NCBI GenBank assembly: GCA_037783545.1
Contig: JBBELK010000298.1
Span: 5,146,001 to 5,210,000, forward strand
DNA from: Henricia sp. BOLD:AAB3569
Lineage: Eukaryota > Echinodermata > Asteroidea > Spinulosida > Echinasteridae
Direction: 5' to 3'
Length of the DNA: 64,000 nucleotides
Shown here: positions 51,160 to 62,864 of the stretch, piece by piece
Position numbering within the stretch: position 1 is the first letter of the stretch
Layout: every line of letters starts with the position of its first letter
Program-made: the position numbers and the translations under genes
Notes under the pieces: generated by a model
What the model was told of the DNA's origin: nothing
Databases searched by the model: none
Seen by the model: only the letters and a program-made list of their open reading frames with translations

Positions 51160-53845
51160 TACATGTGTCTGTCTGAGCAAAGTGCCTTGTGGTACAATGT
51201 ACATATCACTTAAAAATTCAATTTCCATCCTGAATTATTTACCCTACCGGGTACATGTAACATGTACTTGTACCATACATGTATGTACAAGTACGGTACG
51301 CGCTATTTAATCTATAAAAGAATGGCCCTCAATTCATTTTTTGACACTTATTGTGCAATAGGACTACTGGTACATGTACATGACTGTTTGGTGCCGTTTT
51401 TGTTCCTTTATGTTCACTATACAGTACACTTTGACATGCATTGACAAGATCATTTCATCACACAAAGAAATCCACAATGTCCCCTGTACCCCCAGAAAAT
51501 GGAGTGAAAACCCAGCGAGTTATTGCTCACTCCGCTTTTGACCTTCAGAATTCTCCAGAGAACCCATTGTTTCCAGTCAAATGGAGTGACTTTTTTAAAT
51601 CGGTGTGAGTCCGTGGCGCTCCATTAGAATGCTCCAGCAGGCGCTTTGAATAGACGATTTCGGGAGTTGCCCGGGTCAATCGCTTCAAAGCTGTTTATCC
51701 ACCAGGGTTCGTGTCTCGACAGCGTTCTAGCGTTGTTGTTTGGGGGTGGGGGGGGGGGTTACTGTTCTGTTTCACTGTTGGGAATTCGCCACAAAGGAGC
51801 CAGATTCTTTTTATTATATTGTCAGTTTACTGTTAGGAATTGCACATTTTTTCTTCAATTATTTCTGCTGGGATGCACTGCTACCATTTCCTCCTATAGC
51901 TCACCCGCTCAACCCTCCTGCTACCGGTACCGTACATTTACCTACATGTACAGCATCCCTTCTCAAGGCTTCTGCTGTTTTTTAAATTACTTTGTGTAAT
52001 TCTGCCCGATTACTTGAGTTACCATTTTGAACAAACCTATCAGATTATAAATGTAACTTGCATAAATTATGCTAACATGTGTGTTAGGCCTGCGTCGTGT
52101 AACAGGGGGTTTACCCTGGGGGAAGCCCCCAGAAGATGCAAAACGAACGACACAGGGTTTCGCTTTGAATTCTGGCAACACAGGTCAAAGGTTGTTGACG
52201 GGTGGGGCTTTATAAATGCTGTTATCGTGACTCACGATGAAAAACGAAGCCGCGGGGCCACGCAAAAATAGTTGCCCTAAAGTACCGCAATAAACTTTGT
52301 CAAGACATTTACTGATTAAGCAAAATGTATTTACAGCCCTGTTCCCTCGTATTTTGTGTCATAAATCTGTGTTTTTCTTCGTACTCGCGTCGCGATTCCA
52401 AACTGTCCGCCGTGTTTTACTACTCGTGGTTACTAGGTGATGTCATTACACCGAGCCTTACACCAGAGACCCGCCCGTGAGCTCGGGCAGTGGTGGCTGC
52501 CACCGGGACAGACTCGTGTATCACGTAATGGCTAAAAGAACGATCCGGTGTAAGTTGGTGTTACACTGTCTATTAGCATCTCAAACGCCCCTATAATAGG
52601 CCTAATATCAATGACTGTGTACCAGTCCATTATTGTTATACTGGTACAAAGAACCAAAAAATTATGACCCATATTACAAGGCATCGCGGCGATTGCCAAG
52701 TCAGGTTTTAAGTGGGTCATACATGTACATTTTGTTTAACAATAATATATGGGTTGCACTTGTTTGAAACAAGACTTTTGTTTTCTTGGGGATACAAAAG
52801 TATGTACTGGTAGTACATACATAAAGCCATGGTTTTTCCCAACTACATGTACCGGTAGTGCAAAGCGCAAGCTTATAAATGCTTTGGATAACTTGCATTC
52901 ATTCATTTTTACTTGTGTTAAACGATCGCTAATTTTTTCGAGACCTTTTTAAAATACCAAAGAACTTTTTAGAAGCATGTCTCGGATCTTTTTAAAAGGT
53001 CACCCCGACCAGTCCTGTTAGTATTTCTGTGTTGCCCTTTTTGGCTTGAACTGAGATTGAACTTGTGGCGATGTTCCTCCATTTATTCTAAATGGAACAG
53101 AAGAAAGAAAATACTGCTCGAACTAATCCTTAGTTACGCGTGACGAATTTCCAATAAAATTCTGGTATGACGAACATAAGGATATTGCTACAGTATCCTG
53201 AAGCCAGATTGTGTAATAGGGTAAACATTTCTTTGTAAATGGTAGGTGTTTTTTGATACAGAATGGAATCCAAGGAAATATTTTGCACGGTGCGCGGTTT
53301 CGGTTTTTGACGTGCTTTTGAAAGGTTTTTTATGGTTTTAAAATTTTGAGAATTGCATGGCCTGCTTTATCTTCCTTTCCACAGGTATTCTTCACCATTC
53401 CAGAAATAGCCTTTTGACAAGAATTTTTTACTGGTTTATTTACAAAAGTGGTAATGTACGAAGGACAATTTGACCAGTTGACTGAATTTGGTAACTGGCG
53501 AGATCCTCTGTACATCCGCCATTAGTTGGGGCTTCCAGTGCATGAACTGTACGTTGTGTGTTGGTGTGACAGTGTGTGAACCGTTGCATTTGTAAAAATG
53601 CGTATGCCAAAGGATGCGCACTGTTCGGTTCAGCAGAAGTACACAATGTTTAGTTCAAGCCTTTTAATCCCCGGCTTACACAATTCATACTACATGTATA
53701 TTACATTGTACCTCTGCCCAAAATGAATTGACAAGTCACGTTTACCAAACTACGGTACATGTATTTTTATCAAACCATTGTAATCATGCATACGTTTTTA
53801 TGAACTGTACAACATTTGAGGTCTTCACAAACGTCATTGTGTTGA
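51160..53845. other. Intron or intergenic DNA, few features
   Basis: 52085-52200 resembles 62660-62745 (GATGCAAAACGAACG, TTTGAATTCT), an old repeat. 52448-52560 has a weak inverted pair (TTACACCGAGCC / CGGTGTAAG). No gene recognised. Confidence 0.4.
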
Positions 53846-53850
53846 AAATT

Positions 53851-54361
53851 TAAGCCTAGCGTACATGTACACGTACATAGACATTGCAACTGGAAGCAAC
53901 TTGTGGCAACTGGTGTTTCTGGCAACTGGGAGCAACTCACAGCGACTGGGAGCAACTCATCAGTTGCTTAAAAAGGTCACGCACTTGCAACTAACTACTG
54001 GCAACTAACTACTAGCAACTAGAAAAATCCCAGTTGCCGCGAGTTGCTCATGTTCTACATTGTACTTTCTGACTACTAGTTGTACCCAGTTGCGGTCAGT
54101 TGCGTTGCCACTGGTTGCTGTCAGTTGCTCGCGTGCATCTGATCACATGTGCGCAAATCGACAGCAACTGCAAGCAACATTTGCTTACAGTTGCTGTGTC
54201 GATGTGCGCGCTCTGGAAATGTAGACATGGCTGGATGCTCCCAATTGCCGCTATAGTTGCGCAAATGATCAGTTGCTGTCAATGAGCGCGCTATGCACAC
54301 ATCGACAGCAACGATACAGTTGTGTTGCTTCCAGTTGCAGGGTCGATCGATCTACATGTAC
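53851..54361. mobile_element. GCAACT-rich MITE, copy 3
   Basis: Starts TTAAGCCTAGCGTACATGTA, full of GCAACTGGAAGCAACT and CAGTTGCTGTC words, ending AGTTGCAGGGTCGATCGAT. Confidence 0.85.
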
Positions 54362-54802
54362 ATGTTCTCAATTTCAAGTGGCACTGGGAAATAAAATACT
54401 ATGTACATGTTGTGTCAAGAGACAAGTTATGGGAGACAAAGTTGAATTGTTAAATCCATTACACAATATGATCAATACTCCCACCTGGCCTTCAACTCCT
54501 GAACATTTGACCTTCATGTTTCAACCACACTTTCAACTATTTAACTGAACCCAAACATGCCATCAAAATCAGAATGTGACAAACAGGAGCTGAGGTATGT
54601 GACATTCATTGCTTTTTATTTATAGCCAAAATTTAGCTGTGGGCTGCTCATCCATTGAATGCCGTTTATCATCATCAGGTACAGTGAAGAAGTTGGCTGT
54701 ATCCTGCCAATAGAGGGCCCCATCACTGTTTTGTGGTGTGACATCAACTGGAGAGGAGTACACACTATACATACTGTACATACGTGTACATGTGTGATGA
54801 CT

Positions 54803-55122
54803 TTTTTGTGTAAAAAAGCTATGTTAGGGCGACATGCTCTATTAGGGCGACAATTTGGTGTCGCCCGAATATTTTTGAGGTTAAAAACCATTTTCTTAGG
54901 TCAAAAAACATTTTTGAGGTTAAAAACCATTTTTTAAGGTCAAAAAACATTTGTTTAGGTCAAAAACCATTTTTATTAGGTCTAGAACCATTTCTCTTAG
55001 GTCTGGAACCATTTTTGGAAGCTTTGGGTAGAGAAATTTGGTGTCAATTTGAGTGATTCTTGCCGAAATTTCAGTGGTCTCTGGGGAAAGGTTTCCCGTA
55101 ATGTCGCCATTTTATAGCATCC
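54803..55122. mobile_element. GTCGCCCTA-type MITE, copy 2
   Basis: Contains TTAGGGCGACA and GTCGCCCGAATA, then six tandem units of about 19-20 bp (AGGTCAAAAACCATTTTT type), ending ATGTCGCCATTTTATAGCAT. Reversed relative to 6848-7155. Confidence 0.8.
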
Positions 55123-55125
55123 AGG

Positions 55126-55165
55126 GTTCTTATTGTTATTATTATTATTATTATTATTATTTCTT
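55126..55165. repeat. (ATT)n microsatellite
   Basis: About ten ATT units at the junction between the GTCGCCC element and a SINE. Confidence 0.95.
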
Positions 55166-55447
55166 TCTGGTATTCATACCGAGGATTCCTCAATAGTGCT
55201 CATTGCACTGTCACTCGCAAGCGTGAGGAAACCCATGAAGAATTAGAATTAGAAATGGTCAGAGACACCCGGGAATCCCCTTGCTCTTCACATAAAAATG
55301 CTCTGGGATCCTTAGAGTGCGTTACCATTACCTAACACACTAGACCAACAGCTTTACATCCCTTTCGAAGGATGGAGCAAGTGTGGTTGAGTGCCTTGCC
55401 CAAGGGCACAGGTACCGCAGCCGGATTCGAACCCGCAACCCCCAGTT
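55166..55447 (-). mobile_element. tRNA-derived SINE, near full length
   Basis: Reversed body with TTACATCCCTTTCGAAGGAT and CCTTGCCCAAGGGCACAGG, then reversed B-box GGATTCGAACCCGCAACCC. The head is cut near the family H fragment at 55466. Confidence 0.88.
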
Positions 55448-55465
55448 TTCACCTTGGAGAACAAA

Positions 55466-55596
55466 ATATTCAAGAAAATGATGCTGTCCCCTATAACCAC
55501 AGGCCACAGTCTATTTTACTGAGAATTTGTGATCATGAGTGGCGATTTTTAAAGCTCAGACAATTTTTGACCCCTAATTTTGGGAATTACTCATAT
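55466..55596 (+). mobile_element. Truncated family H MITE
   Basis: Right half only: GATGCTGTCCCCTATAACCA, then GACCCCTAATTTTGGGAATT, matching 30165-30305. Confidence 0.8.
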
Positions 55597-56341
55597 GTAC
55601 GTATGTATGTATGGTACATGTACAACTCTTTCGTGCATTCCTACATGTACATGAATCCCCACGAAAAAGTTCAATTAATTAAGTTCCTGACCACCCAATT
55701 TTCTGTATTGTTAATATTGTTTACACAACAGTCCCACCCTGGCTGTACTGCTACCCTACAATCACTTTCTGTATACACAACTTGGTCTTTTCTTCACTGT
55801 CATTGTGTTTACAATGTAGGTGTTGGTGGTGGAGTGTCAGTAACCAAGTTTGTATATTTTGTCTGAATGTGCTAAAAGTCGCCAAAGGCACTCCATTGTG
55901 CGGCTGTTAAAATCTTCAATTGGATACAGTTTAGATCCAGGGCTCAGGTACTACATGTACGCGATGGCTACATGTATACCGTATGTTCAGACTACATGTA
56001 GTCGTCACCGTGCGGGGCACTTCTCTAAAAAAAATACTTTATCACCAACACTTAATGTGCCAGTGACAAGGCGATTTTTCCTGGAAAACCACACCCATCC
56101 CCTAGTGACCTATAATTTCAAGAAGCAGCCAATTAATTCGGCCTTGGGCTTGGACCACAGATTTCTATTACCAGCTAGATAAGAAACGACTGTGTTATTG
56201 AATGGCACATCACCGTAACTAGTTGGAACGGGTGTGCGTGTAGCGTGTTTTGTGTTCGAACATAACACTTGCGATCGTCACACACATTGAGAAAATGCGC
56301 ATGCGGGAGGTTTTACATTGTTCGTGTCATTCAATGGGAAA

Positions 56342-56413
56342 GTGCCCAAAATTATGCAAATGAAGGTGCCCAAAATTATGCAAATGAAGGTGCCCCAAAA
56401 TATGCTAATAAGA
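56342..56413 (+). repeat. 24-bp tandem repeat with octamer motifs
   Basis: Three units of GTGCCCAAAATTATGCAAAT-GAAG, the third diverged. Units 1 and 2 contain the POU-type octamer ATGCAAAT (56354-56361, 56378-56385). Confidence 0.85.
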
Positions 56414-56616
56414 AGGCGCTGTTATGCGCGTACGGCATCCATTTCTTATCTACATGTGTAGCTTTTGATGGCTATCTGTGGCTTGGACACACAAACAGTC
56501 TGGCACCCAATCAGCAGGTTACATTTTTACAGAACTGATTAAGGAGGCATGACTGAACTTTTTATCCACACGAAAAAAGCTGTACACGATGAAGTAACAC
56601 GGGGTCTCCCAAGCTA

Positions 56617-57202
56617 CACTACCCATCAAAACTTTGGGAACACCTTGAAGGTTTTAGGTTTTTGAGAAGGAAGTATTATTTTGTTTATTCATAATAAACA
56701 AAGCTATTAAAGCAAACAGAGGTGTAAGGGGTATCTCTGGAGAGAAAGCAGTCATTTGAAGTGCTGTCCATCATGGAATGGCCTGCCCAGTCACCTGATC
56801 TAAATCCCATTGAGCTGCTCTGGGAGGAGTTGGATCGTAAGGTCAGAAAGAAATGCCCAACCAGCCAAGAAAACCTTTGGAGAGTCTTAATAGAGGCATA
56901 TTTCCACTGAATGTTATGATGCAGAGATTGTGTGTAGCTATCATAGCTGCTAAGGGGAAATTATTTGATGGACATCAAGTTTTGCCGTTTTTTTTTGCAT
57001 GCTCTCCAATTTGTTGATAAAGCCCACTGCTGAGGCCGAAGATGGCACTAGAATTAACATGTATGTATTGCTTTTTGTTAGAAAACACCTACATTTGCTT
57101 TCACAAAATTAACATTCACAAAATTAACATTCACAAAATTGTACGTTTTCTTCTGAAAAACCTGAAACTTTCAAGGTGTTTCCAAAGTTTTGATGGGTAG
57201 TG
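56617..57202 (+). mobile_element. Tc1-like transposon, internally deleted
   Basis: The ends CACTACCCATCAAAACTTTG and CAAAGTTTTGATGGGTAGTG are inverted (with TA outside each), about 35 bp long. The interior keeps only the transposase C-terminus (56773-57000). Confidence 0.93.
56773..56910 (+). pseudogene. Tc1-family transposase C-terminal fragment
   Basis: Encodes MEWPAQSPDLNPIELLWEEL, the hallmark WPAQSPDLNPIE-LW segment holding the last catalytic Asp/Glu of the DDE triad. A frame change near 56905 separates it from AIIAAKGKLF downstream. Inactive. Confidence 0.92.
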
Positions 57203-57911
57203 TACATGATGTAGGGGCCTGTGTATGTGTAGTCAAGATGAACCCCAGGTACAACAACAGAAGCTCAAGCCATGTTGTTTCTTCGACCCCTCATGGCCCT
57301 TTTTCACATTTCCTGTTTCTTTACGTAAACATTTACCCAACTTGGGACTGTCCCAGCGTTTTGGAATCATTTAGAAACCCTGAAAGCGGGGATGATTTAG
57401 TGAACTGATGAAACAATTATTACACGTCTTTATGGGCTCTGCAAGTGAATTTGTTGTGAAACTGTGTGTGGTACAATCTGATGATATTAACCTTTTGAAA
57501 AAAAACTGTCGGGTTTGGGGAGCTAAGTGGCGTTTTGATTGTTATAAATAAATTATTTTTGCTGTCTTCTGTGTGTGTAAGTATGTACAGCATGGCTGTT
57601 TTGTGCTCTCCGATTTGAATTTAGCCATGCAGGGATTTTATTCCTTTCCTGGTGTAAAACTTGTTGAGACTAGCTGAATGCCTGTGACTGAAGACAACAT
57701 ATCAGATGTCCCGTGTTGCTATTGACCCAACTATTACAAAGAAACAAAAATTATTCTTCAACCGCAAAAGCAAATAATGTTTATAGCGCTCCTAGTCCTA
57801 CATACATGTACATACTGCACTGCGTTCTGTTGACTTCCCGATTCCGCAATCAGATTAACAGGACGAACTACATGTACACGTAGTCAAAAGTCCATTTTTC
57901 TTCCAGTACGG

Positions 57912-57922
57912 ACAATGGCGGC
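57912..57922 (+). promoter_or_regulatory. YY1/TISU-like ATGGCGGC element
   Basis: ACAATGGCGGC matches the YY1 core. Its ATG (57915) opens a 76-codon frame ending at 58145, directly before the ATG cluster of the exon described next. As at 23665, it probably marks a promoter or start region. Confidence 0.5.
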
Positions 57923-58295
57923 CCTACAGATTACTTTGTTTACGCGCTGCCAGCCTCATCAAAAGTCATTGACTTTATCCAGAAGACTCAAGTTTGTGGA
58001 CAGTCCACGCGTGGCCGAAAGAACAAGTGCAGTCCGGAGGAAAAAAAGTCTGGCATGTGAAAACCAACAGAGGGGGAAAAGTTTTAATAATGGGGGTAAC
58101 ACTATCTTGTTTGAGTCTGGCTGGGTATATTGTCTGCGCGGTTAATGTTACATGGTAATAATGGCAACAGGACATGGAAGACATAGCATGGATGGAGAGA
58201 ATAAACCAAAGCTTGAGGTTTTGGAAGGACCTGGGACGGATTGGGACGAAGACGATTACTTGGGAATCTTTAAACTTTTCATTGAGAGAGGAAAG
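57915..58295 (+). CDS. 5' exon of an unrecognised gene continuing beyond the window
   Basis: After the ATGGCGGC element, a frame opens at TAA 58143 with ATGs at 58152, 58161 and 58188 and runs to donor GGAAAG|GTAGGT at 58295 (phase 0). From 58161 it encodes MATGHGRHSMDGENKPKLEV and DWDEDDYLGIFKLFIERGK. The acidic end before the donor looks like real coding sequence; FKLFIERGK faintly recalls an ankyrin-type helix, but I assign no family. The coding start is more likely 58152-58188 than 57915, in which case the 76-codon frame is an upstream ORF. No acceptor-exon pair in phase was found from 58300 to 64000. An alternative first exon of the TTC28-like gene is possible, since phase 0 would fit its next exon. 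Confidence 0.42.
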
Positions 58296-58299
58296 GTAG

Positions 58300-60360
58300 G
58301 TTGAGTAGTGTTATTCCGTGTGTGAAATTTATAATTTGTCATACTGCAGTTGTAAAAAGTTCTGACAAAATTATTTTGTAGCTTGGGTCTTTGAATGTAT
58401 GTATTGTGTTAATTGACCTGAAAGGTTGAATGATATATCGCTTTCAAGTGTTGGAGGAGCTTTATGGTCCATGATTTATTTAATTGCATACAGTGGCTGT
58501 GTACCAGCGTTCTGCACTACCGGTTTTGTCCGGGTGCACCACCCGGACAAAATTATTAGAGGTACCGTTGACGCCTAGAAATAATTTGCAGTCCGGACAA
58601 CAAACTCAGCTGCCCGGACAAAAATAATCAATTTTTCCCCTCTAAAGCACTTCGAAAGTACAGCCAAGTCATTCCAAAATTAGGTGTAAAGTCACCAAAC
58701 ATGATTCGCTAGCCACTGGTGTTGTTATTGTTCACTTACTTGTACCACGCATACCGGGTATTTATCGCATCGGCGACCCAAACCACGATCCATAACGGCC
58801 ATGGCAGTTGCTTTGCTTGCATTTGTTTTGAACAGCGCCCTCACGCGCCCCAACAAAATATTTAGCAGTGGAGAACACTGGTGTACAGGGTACATGTACA
58901 TGTACATGTACATGAACATGAAATTTCTCTCAATCTTTAAAGGGCCCCTTATTTAGGATTTTTATCAATAAAATCTATGCTTTAAAACCACTATACTCGG
59001 TTACATTCATAAAAATCATATTTGGAGCTTGTTTTGGGGGTTAAAACAAAGGTTTTTAATTTTTATGCTAATGAAATATGCATATTCATGACCAAGGTCA
59101 TGATGTCACAAGAGGCAAACACAGGAAAATCAAATTCAACTGTGCACAAAAGATTCCACCTTTTTTTCTCAATTTACTGAAACTTTTAAAATCCATGGCT
59201 GTTTTAGTTTGTTTTCCATGTTGCCTGCTGTGGGTAGAAACTGCAGCAATTTGCCACAAGTCCAACTTGAGGTCTTATGTTTTTTGTTAACTTTTCCCTT
59301 CTGTCTTCCTTACGTGATGCACTCCAAACAACGCCCTCTGTCTGTGGTTTATTGCAATGAAATCTTCAAAGTTGAAAAGGCTATCTTTTAATTTTTGTTT
59401 CATGTACATCTAAACGAACAATAGTACCGGTATGTCTTGCTGAGTAATCCATCATATTAAGCAAAGCTTAGGCATAAAGTATCTTTTCGGGCGGAATCAT
59501 CACATTTGACAGTTGGAACCACTTCTGTCTTTCATTTGAGTGAGGTTTTTCCTCTAAAATATACCCCTTTCCCACTACAAAATCTCTGGGTTACATGTAA
59601 CTGTGAAATCGAGTGCTACTTGGTTAACTGTGAAATCGAGTGCTACTTAGTGATGGCAAATAGACAACTGAGAATTGGGCTTTCAGTCACAAGTAATGTT
59701 CTTAAACTTGTTCACAGGTAATCACGATACAACAACATACAATTTTATTTAAAAGTTCAAATGCTTGGATAAAAATGCTGTGCATGCTATTTTGTTCAAC
59801 TTTTTCTGGGAGGTTATCTGTTTGTTATTGAGATTTTATCAGACCACATACAAGTATTATCTCTTTGTCCCTGCTTCTCGTGCAGCTATTTCATTTGACA
59901 TAAAAGCATGATTAATAAGCACCCCAAAATAACAGGTCCACATTTTTAGGTGATTTGAATATCTTTATAATGAGGTTAAGGTCCAGATTCAAGTGCTCCC
60001 CTTTTTTCTCTAGTTTCAATAATTTCTACTTTTTGTCAAAAAAATATCGCAGAATCCTTGCGATAGAAAATAAAGTTATCTCTGTCTCGCTGATAAATTC
60101 TTATTTCTCTTGTGAGCACCAAATCTTTTGTAGTCGATAGGATTCTTTTTTTTCTTTTTTTACGCATTTATTTTAAAATAATAGACTGCTCAACTGATTT
60201 GGTTGTTAACGGTCATTGTTGGAAACTTCCCCAAAAGTAGGTTATGCTGATTAGAAATTAGACAGCTAAAATAAATTAGACACTCTATAGACTATAGTCG
60301 ATACTCGTGAGCTGTCCAACCTGTGAAGCAAGATATGCCAGTTTTTCATGTTGTATGAAA
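58300..60360. other. Probable first intron, few features
   Basis: 58885-58915 is (TACATG)n. 59599-59650 is a 27-bp unit (AACTGTGAAATCGAGTGCTA-CTTGGTT) present twice. CCGGACAA words recur at 58530-58625. No exon recognised. Confidence 0.45.
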
Positions 60361-60364
60361 AGTG

Positions 60365-60937
60365 TTAAGCCTAGGGTACGGGTACATCAATGTTGCAGCT
60401 GGAAGCAACTAGTGGGAACTGGTGTTTCCGGCAACTGGAAGCAACTCATGGCTACAAGGAGCAACTTGTGGCAACAAGGAGCAACTCATCAGTTGCTTAA
60501 AGAGGTCGATGTACGCGCACTTGCAACTACTGGCAACTGGAAAAATCTGTTGCTGCGAGTTGCTTATGTTCTACATGTACTTTCTAGCAACTAGCTGTAT
60601 CCACTTGCGGTCAGTTGCGTCGATGTACATGTACACGTACATGTACTTGCAACTAGTTGCTGTCAGTTCCATGAGTGTCATACGTGTGGCGCACATCAAC
60701 AGCAACTAGTTGCTTCCAGTTGCAAGGTCGATGTACCCGAGTTGCTGTGTCGATAGGTGCGCTCTTGAAATTATACATATACATACATGTACATGTAGAC
60801 ATGGCTAGATGCTCCCAGTTATGCCTGGTTGTCCAACTGATCAGTTACTGTCGATGTGCACACTACGCACAAATCAACAGCAACTGGTAAGTTAAGTTGC
60901 TTCCAGTTGCAAGGCCGATGTACATGTACACTAGGCG
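60365..60937. mobile_element. GCAACT-rich MITE, copy 4 (longest)
   Basis: Starts TTAAGCCTAGGGTACGGGTA, ends GATGTACATGTACACTAGGC. The interior is GCAACTGGAAGCAACT, GCAACAAGGAGCAACT and reversed AGTTGCTTCCAGTTGC words. Confidence 0.88.
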
Positions 60938-60994
60938 AACATAATACAATCTGGAGACTATATACTGGTAGCTAAGATGTGGCATGCAAAGAAA

Positions 60995-61170
60995 ATCATG
61001 ACCTAACACACTGCACCAACTGCTTTACATCCCTTCCGAAGGATGGAGCAATTGTGTTTAAGTGCCTTGCTCAAGGGCACAGGTATGTACCCCAACAGGT
61101 ATCGAACCCGCAACCTCAGGTTTTTAACCCCAGTATTGCGAGTCAGTGACCTAAACCACTCTGCCACAGT
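60995..61170 (-). mobile_element. tRNA-derived SINE, tail missing
   Basis: Reversed body TTACATCCCTTCCGAAGGAT and CTTGCTCAAGGGCACAGG, B-box (reversed GGTATCGAACCCGCAACC) and A-box (CTAAACCACTCTGCCA) are all present. Confidence 0.88.
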
Positions 61171-61673
61171 GTATATGTTGATGTGTGAAAAACATTTGAC
61201 ATTACCCATTTTTAAGGTAGACAAAATATGCTTTTTTTTTCTTCAGAGTCCAGCAATTTGTTGAACCACATTTTGACAAAGCAAATTCCATTGTTTATAA
61301 ATGTTTAAGGAGTTGTGCCACATGTACCTTGCCTACGATAAAGTGACTTTATCTGGTGCTAATGTTCAACATGATGACACACAATGATAGCAAAGATCAT
61401 TTTTTGCTACCTGTGTAACTTTTCAAGTGGTATGCACTTGTGAGATGAATTTAAAGTACATGTAGAGCACGCTAAAGAAACGTAGAATAGCATCCATTCA
61501 TTCCAGAAAGTTTTGATGACATAGCATGACATTACAGAAGCTGGTCTGTCTGCTTACTCATACTGCGTTTCTGAAGTCCTCAAAATGTCTCTTTTACCAT
61601 AGTTGCATTCAAGTAGCCTGAAGTAGCTTACCCCGATATACACAGGGTTTAAATTACACCAGGAAAGCCTCAA

Positions 61674-62662
61674 GAGGCCTTTTCCCACGGCACTTTAACC
61701 CCGAGATGACCCGGGTAACAGAAAAATTTTACCCCGAGATTACCCGGGTTAAGGGTTCGTTTCCCACGGCAAATCTCGGGGTTACGAATTACCCGGGTTA
61801 TCTGGCCAAAAATGCCACTTAACCCGGGTAATTTCTAGCCCTGCTCGGGAGGTGGGTTAACCCACCAATCTCGGGGTTAACGGCGACCTTGAGACGATTC
61901 TCCGGGTTAACGTTTGTCGTGGGAAACGACGACAATAGCCTACCCGGGTAAGCTATTTAGCGAGTTAAATTCTTGCCGCAATAATGATTGGGTCAAAGGC
62001 TGCAAGTGCGCTCGCGCTTGAATAGACTGGTTCCCGTCCCAATGATACGTTCCACAACAACTAAAAGATGTCTGGAGATTACGTAGGGAACGGGAACCAG
62101 TCTAGCGCTTGAATGGCACTGTCAAACTGGTACTCTTCTGAAGGTAGTGTACAACAAAATACGCGTGGGGCCAGTGACAAAGCACACATCGATAAATATT
62201 ATCGATCGCGCGCGTTATTTATTCATGAACGCCCGACTCGACCTGTTGAACCAAGAAAACACGATGGAAAACGCTTCATCAGCTGCAGCAAAGGCTTCTA
62301 AAAGGAACAAAAATTGGACGGATGGAGGAGTTAGAAATCTTGGCCTTGTAAAGGCCTGTGGCAATGAGACAATACAGGACCAGTTGTGTGTGCGTGCGCA
62401 GCCTAATCGATCGATCGATTTACACACGCAATGGTTTCTGGGTATTTGTGCTGATTGGTGTACCCGGGTACGTGCGCATGCAGAAATGCCGTGGGAAAAG
62501 GGTCGCTGTTGTACCCGTGTAAGAGACGACCCGGGTAAGTGCTTCTCCGGGTTAACGCTTGTCGTGTGAAAAGAAACTCCGGGTTAAATGTTACCCGGGT
62601 TATTTACCGCTACCCGGGTAGAAAAGTTACCCGGGTCGGAGGTGGGTAGTGGGAAAAGGCCT
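61674..62662 (+). mobile_element. ACCCGGGTTA-rich TIR element carrying a Myb/SANT-like fragment, copy 2
   Basis: The ends AGGCCTTTTCCCAC and GTGGGAAAAGGCCT are inverted, with possible AAG duplication. Both flanks are packed with ACCCGGGTTA palindromes (61700-61950, 62515-62640). The middle holds a decayed Myb/SANT-like frame. Confidence 0.8.
62264..62396 (+). pseudogene. Decayed Myb/SANT-like domain fragment
   Basis: An ATG frame with SKRNKNWTDGGVRNLGLVKA then CGNETIQDQL resembles the first helices of Myb/SANT-like domains (NWT-x-E-E-x-R-x-L; W replaced by C in GNE-IQ-QL). It reads on without a second half of the domain. Confidence 0.6.
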
Positions 62663-62864
62663 AAGGTGATGCAAAACGAACGCCAGGGGGTTTTGCTTTG
62701 AATTCTAGGAAAAGGTTGTTTCCAGGCGGAAATTTAAAAAACAACTGCCGACTCACAAGGAATACTGGACCAGGTGCCATACGAAATTAGTTAACTCTTC
62801 AACCATCAAATGTTTTGAAGATCGCAGAAATTGCACTATTTTAATGTTTTTTGGCTTCTTGTGG

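Noticed and set aside
46862-57900. Search for further TPR exons of the TTC28-like gene
   Set aside because: No frame with TPR character and splice sites was found between 47153 and 57900. The absence is noted rather than a gene end being called.
61244-61310. Acceptor-like TTTTTTTTTCTTCAG as second exon of the 57.9-kb gene
   Set aside because: In the required phase the sequence after it meets a stop within six codons.
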